Shown one piece after another: positions 52,528 through 61,202 of a stretch of 64,000 nt of DNA; the first letter of the stretch is position 1; each line of letters starts with the position of its first letter. The notes under the pieces were generated by a model. It saw only the letters and a list, made by a program, of their open reading frames with translations. It ran no database searches and was not told where the DNA came from. Origin of the DNA: Lachnospiraceae bacterium AC2029 (GTDB taxonomy: Bacteria > Bacillota > Clostridia > Lachnospirales > Lachnospiraceae). The position numbers and the translations under genes were made by a program. The stretch spans positions 1,426,001-1,490,000 of the forward strand of contig JNLK01000001.1 in the NCBI GenBank assembly GCA_000703065.1. The letters run 5' to 3'.

Positions 52528-53700
52528 TCACACAAGATAATTCCTCACCACCACCTCGGGCAGGATCTCGCGGATAAATGGGCTTTCGTCCGCTGCTCTC
52601 TTTGCTTCCATTCTGGACTGGGGCAGAAGTGCGCCGTCCACATCCATTTCCTCGGGAAGCTCAAGCCGGTTTTCAATTCCGTAAAGTCCGGCATGGATCA
52701 GCAGCGCGTACACAATATACGGATTGCTGAGGGCATCCGGGGAGCGAAGCTCCACCCGGGTCTTCCCATGATGCTCGGAAATGTGGATCAGTTCACTGCT
52801 GTCTCCGCTGGACCAGTTCACCCGGTCGGGCGCAGTCCCATTTCCAAAACGGGCATAGGAGCCGTCGGAGGGATTCAGGAACAGGGTCATGTCACGGATC
52901 TTTTCGATGATACCGGCTGCGGCGAAACGGCACATATCGGTTCCGTCCTTCGCCACGGCGAAAATGTTGATGTGATAGCCGTTACCCGGCGCATTTGCCA
53001 GGGGAACCGGCGAAAAATCAGCCACCAGGCCGTTGCGGTCAGCCACCGTCTGGACAACCATCTTGAAGGTGGTCATCTGGTCTGCCGCCTTCAGTGGCTT
53101 GCCGTAGTGGAAATCGATCTCGTTCTGTCCGGGACCGCGCTCATGATGCGAGCGTTCCGGCTGGAGACCCATTTTCTCAATGGTGAGACAGATCTCGCGG
53201 CGGATATTCTCTCCCCTGTCCAGGGGTGCGATATCCATATAACCGGCCTGATCGTAGGGAAATTTGGTCGGATTTCCCAGGTCATCCTTCTTGAAAAGAT
53301 AGAACTCGGACGCGGAGCCGAAGCGGAACTCGATGCCGGCCTCCTCCGCCTTCTTGATGGCCTGGCGAAGCACCCAGCGGGTGTCTGCCTCGAAGGGCTC
53401 GCCCTCCGGAGTGTAGACGTCACAGAACATACGAACGACGCGTCCGGAATCCGGGCGCCAGGGAAGAAGTGACAAGGTGGATGCATCAGGTCTGAGATAC
53501 AGACGTCCGCTGGCACTGCCCTCGTAACCCGAGATCTCATTTGCACCGATCCCGATACCCTCCTCAAAAGCCTTCATCAGCTCGCCGGGCATGATGGAAA
53601 TATTCTTCTGCACGCCGAACGCATCGCGAAATGCCAGGCGGATGAAACGAACATCCTCCTCTTCCACATATTGCATGATCTCATCTGGAGCGTAATTCAT
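52528..53700 (-). CDS. Glutamine-synthetase family protein, atypical
   Basis: This 390-residue member of the GS catalytic family starts MNYAPDEIMQYVEEEDVRFI. It keeps FGSASEFYLF, the metal Glu block ERSHHERGPGQNEIDFHYG, NAPGNGYHINIF and RVELRSPDALSNPYIVYALL. It is about 50 residues shorter than type I GS and lacks an adenylylation-site motif. The ATP/glutamate region reads DGSYARFGNGTAPDRVNWSSGDSSEL where GS usually has SYKRLVPG and SARNRS, so conserved basic residues are changed. It may be a ligase for another amine, or an unusual GS. It follows carB, separated by two family B hairpins. Confidence 0.8.
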   Translation of the reverse strand: MNYAPDEIMQYVEEEDVRFIRLAFRDAFGVQKNISIMPGELMKAFEEGIGIGANEISGYEGSASGRLYLRPDASTLSLLPWRPDSGRVVRMFCDVYTPEGEPFEADTRWVLRQAIKKAEEAGIEFRFGSASEFYLFKKDDLGNPTKFPYDQAGYMDIAPLDRGENIRREICLTIEKMGLQPERSHHERGPGQNEIDFHYGKPLKAADQMTTFKMVVQTVADRNGLVADFSPVPLANAPGNGYHINIFAVAKDGTDMCRFAAAGIIEKIRDMTLFLNPSDGSYARFGNGTAPDRVNWSSGDSSELIHISEHHGKTRVELRSPDALSNPYIVYALLIHAGLYGIENRLELPEEMDVDGALLPQSRMEAKRAADESPFIREILPEVVVRNYLV

Positions 53701-53735
53701 AATACTAATCCTTTCTTCAGGTCGGTTCCTGATTT

Positions 53736-53856
53736 GCCGGGGACAGGTCTGATCGACCGGGGACGGTTCTGATCAAACCAGAACCGTCCCTGATTTGCAG
53801 GGACAGGTCTGATCAGCCGGGGACGGTTCTGATCAAACCAGAACCGTCCCCGATTT
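53736..53856. repeat. Family B palindromes, 60-bp tandem duplication
   Basis: Two copies of GGGGACGGTTCTGATCAAACCAGAACCGTCCC (stems 53759-53790 and 53819-53852) repeat with a 60-base period, including GGGACAGGTCTGATC flanks. They fill the carB to glutamine-synthetase gap and probably act as terminators. Confidence 0.9.
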
Positions 53857-53864
53857 GCACGGCC

Positions 53865-56800
53865 TTAGATCGTCGAGATCTCCGGGGCGGTGTCTTCCAG
53901 TACATCCAGAAGGATCCGTACGGTATCCAGGGATGTGAACATGGTGACACCGTTTTCGACTGCGCACTGCCGGATGGCAACGCCGTCGTTATAGTGCACG
54001 CCGGACAGGATGGCCCGGGTGTTGATGATGTAGCTTACATAACCGGCTCTGATAGACTTCAGAACCTCGTCGCTTCCGTCGGACAGCTTGCCGCGAAGTC
54101 TCGTGCGGATCCCGTTCTCCTTCAGGAAGGTTGCGGTTCCCACTGTTGCTTCGATGTTGAAGCCCAGCTGGTAGAACCGGCGTACCAGAGGCAGTGCCTC
54201 TTCTTTATCTTCATCCGCCAGGGTCACCATGACGGTTCCGTAATCTTTCATCTTGATGCCGGAGGCCTGCAGTGCCTTGTAGAACGCACGCTTCAGCTTC
54301 CGGTCGTAGCCGATGGCCTCGCCGGTGGACTTCATTTCCGGCGACAGATATGCATCCATGCCATGCAGCTTCTCGAAGGAAAATGCGGGTGCCTTTACAT
54401 ACCAGAACTGCTTCTCCGGTGCAACTCCCGCCGCGATGCCCTGATCTGCCAGGCTCTGTCCCAGCATGGCCTTTGTTGCGATATCAACCAGAGAGTAGCC
54501 GCTGCTCTTCGACAGGAAGGGCACGCTTCTGGAGGCCCGGGGGTTCACCTCGATGATGAACACATTTTCCTCTTTATCCACAATGAACTGGATGTTGAAG
54601 AGTCCCACGATGCCAATGCCAAGTCCCAGCTTCGTGGTGTAATCCAGAATGGTATCCTTGACCTTCTGGGAAATGGAGTACGGCGGATACACGCTGGTGC
54701 TGTCGCCGCTGTGAACGCCGGTCCGCTCTACCAGCTCCATAATGCCCGGCAGGAAGACTTCCTTTCCGTCGCAGATGGCATCCACCTCCACCTCTTTACC
54801 GACAACGTATTTGTCTACCAGTACCGGTGAATCCTCGTTCACCTCAACCGCAGACTGCAGGTAGTGCCGGAGCATTTCCTCGTTCGCCACGATCTCCATG
54901 GCACGTCCGCCCAGGACGAAGCTGGGGCGAACCAGTACGGGATAGCCGATCCGCGCAGCAACCTCCACGCCGCTCTCGATATCGGTCACGGCTTCTCCCT
55001 TCGGATGCGGGATATCCAGCTCCTCGATCAGAGCCTCGAAGGCATCTCTGTCCTCTGCCTTGAAAATGGCTTCGCAGTCGGTACCCACGATCTTCACGCC
55101 TCTTCTGGTCAGGGGCTCTGCCAGATTTACGGCGGTCTGTCCGCCGAGGGTTGCGATCACTCCCTCCGGATTCTCCAGCTCCACGATATTCATGATATCC
55201 TCCGGAGTCAGCGGCTCGAAGTACAGCTTGTCGGCCGTTGTGTAATCCGTGGAAACCGTCTCCGGATTGTTATTTACGACGATGGCCTCATAGCCCATGT
55301 CGCGTATGGTCTTCACCGCATGCACGGTGGAGTAGTCGAACTCCACGCCCTGGCCGATCCGGATGGGACCGGAACCCAGCACCAGGATCTTCTTCTTATC
55401 CGAAACGATGGACTCGTTCTCTTCTTCATAAGTGGAGTAGAAATACGGCACGTAGCTCTCAAACTCGCTGGCGCAGGTATCGATCATCTTGTAGACCGGG
55501 AAGATCTGCATCTCACGGCGCAGCTTCCATACCTCGTCCTCCGTCTTACCCAGCATTTCCGCAATGTAGGAATCCGAGAAGCCCATCCGCTTCGCGTCAT
55601 ACATCAGCTCCCGGGAAAGCTCCTCGCCGTTGTCCTTCAGGGCCTCGATCCGCTTCTCGAAGTCAACGATCTTCTTGATCTTGTCCAGGAAGAACATGTC
55701 GATCTTCGTGATCTCATTGATCTTCTGGTGATCCTCCCCCAGCCACATAAGCTGGGAAATGGCGTAGATACGGTCGTCCGTACCTTCCTTGATGTATTCC
55801 AGCAGCTCGTCGCGGGACATATTCTTCTGGTCGAACTTGGCCAGATGCAGATGATTCTTTCCGTCCTCCAGAGACCGGATGGCCTTCAGAAGGCTCTCCT
55901 CCATGGTGCGTCCCACGGACATGACCTCGCCCGTTGCCTTCATCTGTGTGGAAAGCACATTGGACGCAAGAGTGAACTTGTCAAATGGGAACCGGGGCAT
56001 TTTCGTAACCACGTAGTCCAGCGCGGGTTCGAAGCAGGCCGGTGTATTTGCCAGCTGGATCTCCTCCAGGTTCATGCCTACTGCGATCTTCGCGGATACC
56101 CTTGCGATAGGATAACCGCTGGCCTTGGAAGCCAGGGCCGAAGAACGGGATACTCTGGGGTTCACTTCGATCACGTAGTACCGGAAGGATTCCGGATCCA
56201 GTGCGAACTGTACGTTACAGCCTCCGCAGACACCCAGCGCACGGATCAGCCGCAGCGCACTGTCACGGAGCATATGATATTCCTTATTGGTCAGGGTCTG
56301 GCTGGGGGCAACTACCACGGAGTCACCGGTGTGGATTCCCACCGGATCCAGGTTCTCCATGTTGCAGACAACGATGGCCGTGTCATTTGCGTCCCGCATT
56401 ACCTCGTATTCGATCTCTTTGTAGCCCTTGATGCTCTTCTCTACAAGGACCTGATGTACCGGGGAAAGCGCCAGGGCGTTCCTCATCATGTCCTTCATTT
56501 CCTCCGCATCATTTGCAAATCCGCCGCCGGTTCCTCCCAGCGTAAATGCGGGTCGCAGGATGACGGGATATCCGATCTCCTCTGCCGCCTCGAGTCCTTC
56601 CTCAATGCTGTAGGTGATCTTCGACGGAACCACCGGCTCGCCGATCCGCTCGCAGAGCTCCTTGAACTGCTCCCGGTCCTCGGCACAGCGGATGCTGGCT
56701 GCGTCCGTTCCGAGAAGTTCGATCTCACACTCCTCCAGGACACCCTTATCGTAGAGCTGCATGGCCAGGTTCAGACCTGTCTGTCCGCCGATGCCCGGAA

Positions 56801-57059
56801 CCAGTGCGTCCGGACGCTCATACCGGCAGATCCTTGCCATGAATTCCAGAGTCAGGGGTTCCATATATACCTTGTCCGCCACCGATGTGTCGGTCATGAT
56901 CGTAGCCGGGTTGGAATTCGCCAGCACCACCTCGTAGCCCTCTTCCTTCAGGGCCAGGCAGGCCTGGGTTCCCGCATAGTCAAATTCCGCTGCCTGGCCG
57001 ATGACGATCGGGCCGGAGCCGATGACTAAAACCTTCTTTATGTCTGTGCGCTTGGGCAT
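53865..57059 (-). CDS. carB: Carbamoyl-phosphate synthase large subunit
   Basis: CarB makes carbamoyl phosphate from bicarbonate, ammonia and 2 ATP for arginine and pyrimidine synthesis. The 1064-residue protein has two homologous halves, starting [21 protein letters not shown] and (about residue 560) [22 protein letters not shown]. Each half has an ATP-grasp domain ([34 protein letters not shown]). The C-terminal MGS-like allosteric domain ends the protein. GGAGG precedes the ATG. Confidence 0.97.
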   Translation of the reverse strand: MPKRTDIKKVLVIGSGPIVIGQAAEFDYAGTQACLALKEEGYEVVLANSNPATIMTDTSVADKVYMEPLTLEFMARICRYERPDALVPGIGGQTGLNLAMQLYDKGVLEECEIELLGTDAASIRCAEDREQFKELCERIGEPVVPSKITYSIEEGLEAAEEIGYPVILRPAFTLGGTGGGFANDAEEMKDMMRNALALSPVHQVLVEKSIKGYKEIEYEVMRDANDTAIVVCNMENLDPVGIHTGDSVVVAPSQTLTNKEYHMLRDSALRLIRALGVCGGCNVQFALDPESFRYYVIEVNPRVSRSSALASKASGYPIARVSAKIAVGMNLEEIQLANTPACFEPALDYVVTKMPRFPFDKFTLASNVLSTQMKATGEVMSVGRTMEESLLKAIRSLEDGKNHLHLAKFDQKNMSRDELLEYIKEGTDDRIYAISQLMWLGEDHQKINEITKIDMFFLDKIKKIVDFEKRIEALKDNGEELSRELMYDAKRMGFSDSYIAEMLGKTEDEVWKLRREMQIFPVYKMIDTCASEFESYVPYFYSTYEEENESIVSDKKKILVLGSGPIRIGQGVEFDYSTVHAVKTIRDMGYEAIVVNNNPETVSTDYTTADKLYFEPLTPEDIMNIVELENPEGVIATLGGQTAVNLAEPLTRRGVKIVGTDCEAIFKAEDRDAFEALIEELDIPHPKGEAVTDIESGVEVAARIGYPVLVRPSFVLGGRAMEIVANEEMLRHYLQSAVEVNEDSPVLVDKYVVGKEVEVDAICDGKEVFLPGIMELVERTGVHSGDSTSVYPPYSISQKVKDTILDYTTKLGLGIGIVGLFNIQFIVDKEENVFIIEVNPRASRSVPFLSKSSGYSLVDIATKAMLGQSLADQGIAAGVAPEKQFWYVKAPAFSFEKLHGMDAYLSPEMKSTGEAIGYDRKLKRAFYKALQASGIKMKDYGTVMVTLADEDKEEALPLVRRFYQLGFNIEATVGTATFLKENGIRTRLRGKLSDGSDEVLKSIRAGYVSYIINTRAILSGVHYNDGVAIRQCAVENGVTMFTSLDTVRILLDVLEDTAPEISTI

Positions 57060-57193
57060 GTATCTTTCCTCCGTTTTTATAATGACAGGGTCGAGCGGTC
57101 AGGAGAGAGGTTCCCCTCCTCTCGATCGTCATGCAAATGATCCAATCAACACGTCTGCTCGGTCGCCTGAGACCGGCATCACTCTGTCGTTTC
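57060..57193. repeat. carA-carB gap with a partial family A end
   Basis: This 134-base gap holds a short GAGAGG/CTCCTCTC hairpin. It also holds only the TCAGGATGACATG end of family A (57194-57206), which carries the last codons of carA. Confidence 0.6.
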
Positions 57194-58273
57194 TCAGGAT
57201 GACATGTTCTTTACGAATCGCTCGAACAGGTATGTGCTGTCCTGGGGACCCGGCGCGCTCTCCGGGTGATACTGAACCGAGAACATCCGGTTCTCCGGGC
57301 AGCAGAGGCCTTCCACCGTATGGTCCAGCAGGTTAATGTGTGAAACCTTCAGGGGCGTTGCCGCAACGCTCGCCTCATCCACCGCGTAGCTGTGGTTCTG
57401 GCTGGTCATCTCGATCTTGCCGGTGGCGATGTCCTGTACCGGATGGTTGCCGCCACGGTGTCCGAACTTCAGCTTGTAGGTCCTGGCGCCGTAGGCCAGA
57501 GCCAGGAGCTGGTGTCCGAGGCAGATCCCGAACATGGGATACTCTCCCTTCAGCTGACGCAGGGTCTCGATCACGCAGGTCACATCCTCCGGATCTCCGG
57601 GCCCGTTGGAAATGAACACTCCGTCGGGATTCATGAAACGGATCTCCTCCGCGGTCGTATCATAAGGAACCACCGTCACATTGCAGCCGAACTGGTTCAG
57701 CTTCCGGACGATATTCAGTTTCATGCCGCAGTCAATGGCAACCACACGGAACTTCGGATTCGCGGTCCGTGCATACCAGCGGCGCTTGCTGCTGACGCGG
57801 GATACCGCATCATGAGGCACCGGCGTCTGGGCGATCCGGCGGAGTCCCTCCTCCAGCGATACATTTGGCCGTGTGATCAGCACCCGGCGGCTTCCCAGAT
57901 CACGGATGCTGCGTACCAGCTTCCTCGTATCCACGCCCGTCACGCCGGGGATATGATTCTCCTCCAGCAGCTCCGACAGCGTCTTCGTATAACGGAAATT
58001 GGACGGAAGATCGTTATAATCACGCACGATCAGGCCTCCGATGGACGGAGCCTTGCTCTCAAAATCCTCATCGGTGATACCGTAGTTTCCGATCAGCGGA
58101 TAGGACATGACCACCGCCTGGTCCGTGTAGGACAGATCCGACACGATCTCCTGGTATCCCACCATGGAGGTGTTGAATACGATCTCACACACCGCGTCCC
58201 GGTCCGCGCCGAAGCCGACGCCCAGGTACTCACTTCCATCCTCCAGAATTAATTTCCGGTTCATTTCACTCAT
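57194..58273 (-). CDS. carA: Carbamoyl-phosphate synthase small subunit
   Basis: CarA is the glutaminase subunit that supplies ammonia to CarB. The protein of about 359 residues starts MSEMNRKLILEDGSEYLG at ATG 58273 (AAGGAG upstream; ATG 58264 is an alternative). The class I amidotransferase triad is visible: FISNGPGDPEDV and MFGICLGHQLLALAYGA (Cys251), and FSVQYHPES (His336, Glu338). The C-terminal MSS-stop is encoded by ATGTCATCCTGA from a family A end. An attenuator-like hairpin precedes the gene. Confidence 0.96.
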   Translation of the reverse strand: MSEMNRKLILEDGSEYLGVGFGADRDAVCEIVFNTSMVGYQEIVSDLSYTDQAVVMSYPLIGNYGITDEDFESKAPSIGGLIVRDYNDLPSNFRYTKTLSELLEENHIPGVTGVDTRKLVRSIRDLGSRRVLITRPNVSLEEGLRRIAQTPVPHDAVSRVSSKRRWYARTANPKFRVVAIDCGMKLNIVRKLNQFGCNVTVVPYDTTAEEIRFMNPDGVFISNGPGDPEDVTCVIETLRQLKGEYPMFGICLGHQLLALAYGARTYKLKFGHRGGNHPVQDIATGKIEMTSQNHSYAVDEASVAATPLKVSHINLLDHTVEGLCCPENRMFSVQYHPESAPGPQDSTYLFERFVKNMSS

Positions 58274-58291
58274 TTCCTGTCTACTCCTTCT

Positions 58292-58336
58292 TCCTGAAAA
58301 AAAGGGCATTTCGAGTACATAAACCCGAAACGCCCT
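58292..58336 (-). promoter_or_regulatory. Attenuator-like terminator hairpin in the carA leader
   Basis: Minus strand: AAGGGCGTTTCG pairs with CGAAATGCCCTT around GGTTTATGTACT and is followed by TTTTTTC, about 20 bases before the carA ribosome-binding site and about 50 bases downstream of the predicted start. An intrinsic terminator inside a leader implies attenuation. I could not identify PyrR or T-box sequences. Confidence 0.65.
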
Positions 58337-58393
58337 TGCTTCGCTACAAATCTATATACAATTCCAAAGAAAACTCAGTATTCATACGGAAAC

Positions 58394-58421
58394 AGTATAG
58401 CACTTTATCCGAAAATGTCAA
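58394..58421 (-). promoter_or_regulatory. Promoter of carAB
   Basis: Minus strand: TTGACA (58416-58421), 16 bases, TATACT (58394-58399). The -35 box is perfect. The leader to carA would be about 115 bases. Confidence 0.7.
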
Positions 58422-58468
58422 TAAAAGCAAGGCTTGCTTTCCTTCAAATATAATGGTATACCTATGCC

Positions 58469-58969
58469 ATGTTAAAGCATTCCTACAAAAAAATCTTAAA
58501 TCTGCTGACCATCCTGCTGGTCCTTTTACTATGCACGGGATGTGGAAATGAGTCCGAGCAGCGCACTTCGGAAGCCGCCGATGATCAGTCCACCATCCGT
58601 TCCGTCGATGATCTTGCTCTCAGCACGGAGGACGGTTCCACCTATACCTTCACCTATCAGGGCGAAACCTATCAGGCCATCCATCGTAAGGACAACTGGA
58701 AGATCAGGAACTCCTACCGGATCACGAATTCCGCGGACATGGTCATCATCTGCCGCGCACTCAGTGACATCCATCCCATCCCGAATGCAGAGGGCACCGG
58801 GAACCGCACGCCGGAGGATCTGGCCTTCGAATGGGAGCAGCACAATCTGGCGTACACTCTTCTGCCCGAGGGCCATAAATGGAAGAAAAATGCAAGGGAC
58901 GTGGACCTGAATCCCGAGGACCAGGGAAAAACCATTCTTGATTTCGCGCTGGAGCGAAGCGGGCACTGA
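58469..58969 (+). CDS. Small lipoprotein, unknown function
   Basis: This 166-residue protein has a lipoprotein signal (MLKHSYKKILNLLTILLVLL, lipobox LCTGCGN, Cys about 25). A short domain follows, starting STYTFTYQGETYQAIHRKDNWKIRNSYRITNSADMVIICRAL. It is surface exposed and membrane anchored by inference. There is no clear ribosome-binding site; a TATAAT about 15 bases upstream hints at a very short or absent leader. It diverges from carA and converges on uvrB. Confidence 0.75.
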   Translation: MLKHSYKKILNLLTILLVLLLCTGCGNESEQRTSEAADDQSTIRSVDDLALSTEDGSTYTFTYQGETYQAIHRKDNWKIRNSYRITNSADMVIICRALSDIHPIPNAEGTGNRTPEDLAFEWEQHNLAYTLLPEGHKWKKNARDVDLNPEDQGKTILDFALERSGH

Positions 58970-59005
58970 GCCCTCTTTCGGTACATTTCCGCCGATCATT
59001 TTCTC

Positions 59006-61015
59006 TTACGAGTCCATATCCCTCAGTCTTTCCTTCAACTCTTTGATCTCATCACGCAGCTCTGCTGCCAGCTCGAAGTTCAGCTCTGCTGCCTCCCGGT
59101 TCATCCGGCGCGTCAGTCTGTCGATCTCCTTCTTCAGCTCCTTCTTCGTCATAAGATCCGGATCTTCCTTTGCGAAGCGGGCTCTCTTTCCGGCCGCTGC
59201 TTCCTCCTCCGCCACGGAAGTAGTAATCAGCTCCCGGACCGCCTTCTGTATGGTCTGGGGTGTGATGCCGTGCTCCTCATTGTAAGCCTGCTGCAGCTCA
59301 CGGCGGCGGTTGGTCTCATCGATGGCGTACTTCATGGAATCCGTAATGGTATCGGCATACATGATCACGTGGCCGTCCACATTTCTTGCGGCACGTCCTA
59401 TGGTCTGCACCAGTGAGGTGCCGGACCTGAGGAAGCCTTCCTTGTCCGCATCCAGGATTGCCACCAGAGTGATCTCCGGAATATCCAGTCCCTCGCGGAG
59501 AAGGTTGATCCCCACCAGAACATCGAACACGCCCATCCGAAGATCCCGGACGATCTCCGTCCGTTCCAGTGTGTCGATATCGGAATGCAGATACTTGACC
59601 TTGATATCCATGCCCCGGAGATAGTCCGTCAGTTCCTCCGCCATTCGCTTGGTCAGCGTAGTAACAAGAACCTTGTGTCCCTGTTCGGTCTCCTTCCTGA
59701 TCTCGGTGTAGAGATCATCGATCTGACCCTCCACGGGACGAACGTCGATGGGCGGATCCAGCAGTCCGGTGGGACGGATGATCTGCTCGGTCCGGTACTC
59801 TTCATGCTCTTCCTCATAAGGCCCCGGAGTTGCGGATACGTAAAGGACCCGATCTACCCGTTCCTCAAACTCCTCAAAATTCAAAGGCCGGTTGTCCATG
59901 GCCGAGGGAAGACGAAAACCGAAATCGATGAGCGTCTGCTTCCTCGCCTTATTTCCGCCGAACATGCCCCGGACCTGGGGCAGGGTCATGTGGGACTCGT
60001 CCACGATCAGGAGATAGTCATCTCCGAAGAAATCCATCAGTGTATCCGGCGGATCTCCCGGCTTTCCTCCTGCCAGGATCCGGGTATAATTCTCAATTCC
60101 GGAACAGACTCCCGTCTCCCGGAGCATTTCAATATCAAACTCGGTCCGCTCGCGGATCCGCTGTGCTTCCAGAAGCTTGTCATGGGCCTTGAACCATGCC
60201 ACCCGCTCTTCCAGCTCCTCCTCGATCTCCTTCAGGGCGCGCTCCATTTTCTCATGGGCGATCACGTAGTAGGAGGCGGGGAAAATGGCGGCGAAATTCA
60301 CCTTCCGCTTCACCTCTCCGGTCAGCGGGTCAAATTCCGAGATCTTCTCGATCTCGTCCCCGAAGAACTCGATCCGGAGGGCGTCTTCATTTGTATTTGC
60401 GGGAATGATATCCAGCACATCGCCCTTCACGCGGAAGGTGCTGCGCCGGAAATCCATTTCATTTCTCGTATACTGCATGTCGATCAGGCGTCCGATCAGG
60501 TCGTCCCGGTCCAGCTGCATGCCCGGTCTCAGGGACACCATCATGGCCTTGTAGTCCTCGGGGTTTCCGATGCCGTAAATGCAGGAGACGGAAGCCACCA
60601 CGATCACGTCCTTCCGCTCGATCAGGGCGGCAGTGGCGCTGTGGCGGAGCTTGTCGATCTCATCGTTCTGGGAGGAATCCTTGGCGATGTAGGTGTCGCT
60701 GGAGGGCACGTAGGCCTCCGGCTGGTAGTAATCGTAGTAGGACACGAAATACTCCACCGCATTGTCGGGGAAGAAGGCCTTCATCTCGCCGTAGAGCTGG
60801 GCTGCCAGGGTCTTGTTGTGGCTGATGATAAGGGTCGGCTTCCCAAGCGCCTTGATGACATTTGCCATGGTAAATGTCTTGCCGGAGCCGGTAACACCCA
60901 GCAGTGTCTGGGAATGAAGCCCTTTCTTGAAGCCCTCCACCAGCTCGCCGATGGCGCGGGGCTGGTCGCCGGTGGGTTCGTAGGGGGACTGTAATTTAAA
61001 GATTTCGTCGCTCAT
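59006..61015 (-). CDS. uvrB: Excinuclease ABC subunit B
   Basis: UvrB is the damage-verifying helicase of nucleotide excision repair. The 669-residue protein has Walker A GVTGSGKT (40-47), the beta-hairpin [31 protein letters not shown], helicase motifs ([28 protein letters not shown]) and a C-terminal UVR domain ([20 protein letters not shown]) that binds UvrC. AAAGGAG precedes the ATG. uvrA is not adjacent. Confidence 0.97.
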   Translation of the reverse strand: MSDEIFKLQSPYEPTGDQPRAIGELVEGFKKGLHSQTLLGVTGSGKTFTMANVIKALGKPTLIISHNKTLAAQLYGEMKAFFPDNAVEYFVSYYDYYQPEAYVPSSDTYIAKDSSQNDEIDKLRHSATAALIERKDVIVVASVSCIYGIGNPEDYKAMMVSLRPGMQLDRDDLIGRLIDMQYTRNEMDFRRSTFRVKGDVLDIIPANTNEDALRIEFFGDEIEKISEFDPLTGEVKRKVNFAAIFPASYYVIAHEKMERALKEIEEELEERVAWFKAHDKLLEAQRIRERTEFDIEMLRETGVCSGIENYTRILAGGKPGDPPDTLMDFFGDDYLLIVDESHMTLPQVRGMFGGNKARKQTLIDFGFRLPSAMDNRPLNFEEFEERVDRVLYVSATPGPYEEEHEEYRTEQIIRPTGLLDPPIDVRPVEGQIDDLYTEIRKETEQGHKVLVTTLTKRMAEELTDYLRGMDIKVKYLHSDIDTLERTEIVRDLRMGVFDVLVGINLLREGLDIPEITLVAILDADKEGFLRSGTSLVQTIGRAARNVDGHVIMYADTITDSMKYAIDETNRRRELQQAYNEEHGITPQTIQKAVRELITTSVAEEEAAAGKRARFAKEDPDLMTKKELKKEIDRLTRRMNREAAELNFELAAELRDEIKELKERLRDMDS

Positions 61016-61100
61016 ATGAAAACTCCTTTTTGTGTCAGAAATATACAGGAGATGGGACAGCTCCGATGCCGCATATACGTAAGATGGGACGTATACGTAA

Positions 61101-61148
61101 GGGACGGTTCCGATGCCGCATGAGAAACTGCGTCATCGGAACCGTCCC
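61101..61148. repeat. Family B palindrome / terminator after GH13
   Basis: GGGACGGTTCCGATG pairs with CATCGGAACCGTCCC around a loop of about 18 bases. It sits between the GH13 stop and uvrB and probably ends the GH13 transcript. Confidence 0.75.
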
Positions 61149-61202
61149 TGTCTGTCACCCCGGCGCCTTACGCCCGCCGCCCCGGCGCGCGCTCTCCCGA
61201 CG

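Noticed and set aside
53736-53856. ANTAR target hairpins ahead of the glutamine-synthetase-like gene
   Set aside because: The tandem hairpins look tempting next to an ANTAR gene, but the loops do not show the A1/G4 hexaloop pattern and identical palindromes occur beside unrelated genes.
54864-57029. 721-codon plus-strand frame
   Set aside because: It is antisense to carB, whose sequence is fully conserved; the frame lacks family features and arises from codon bias.
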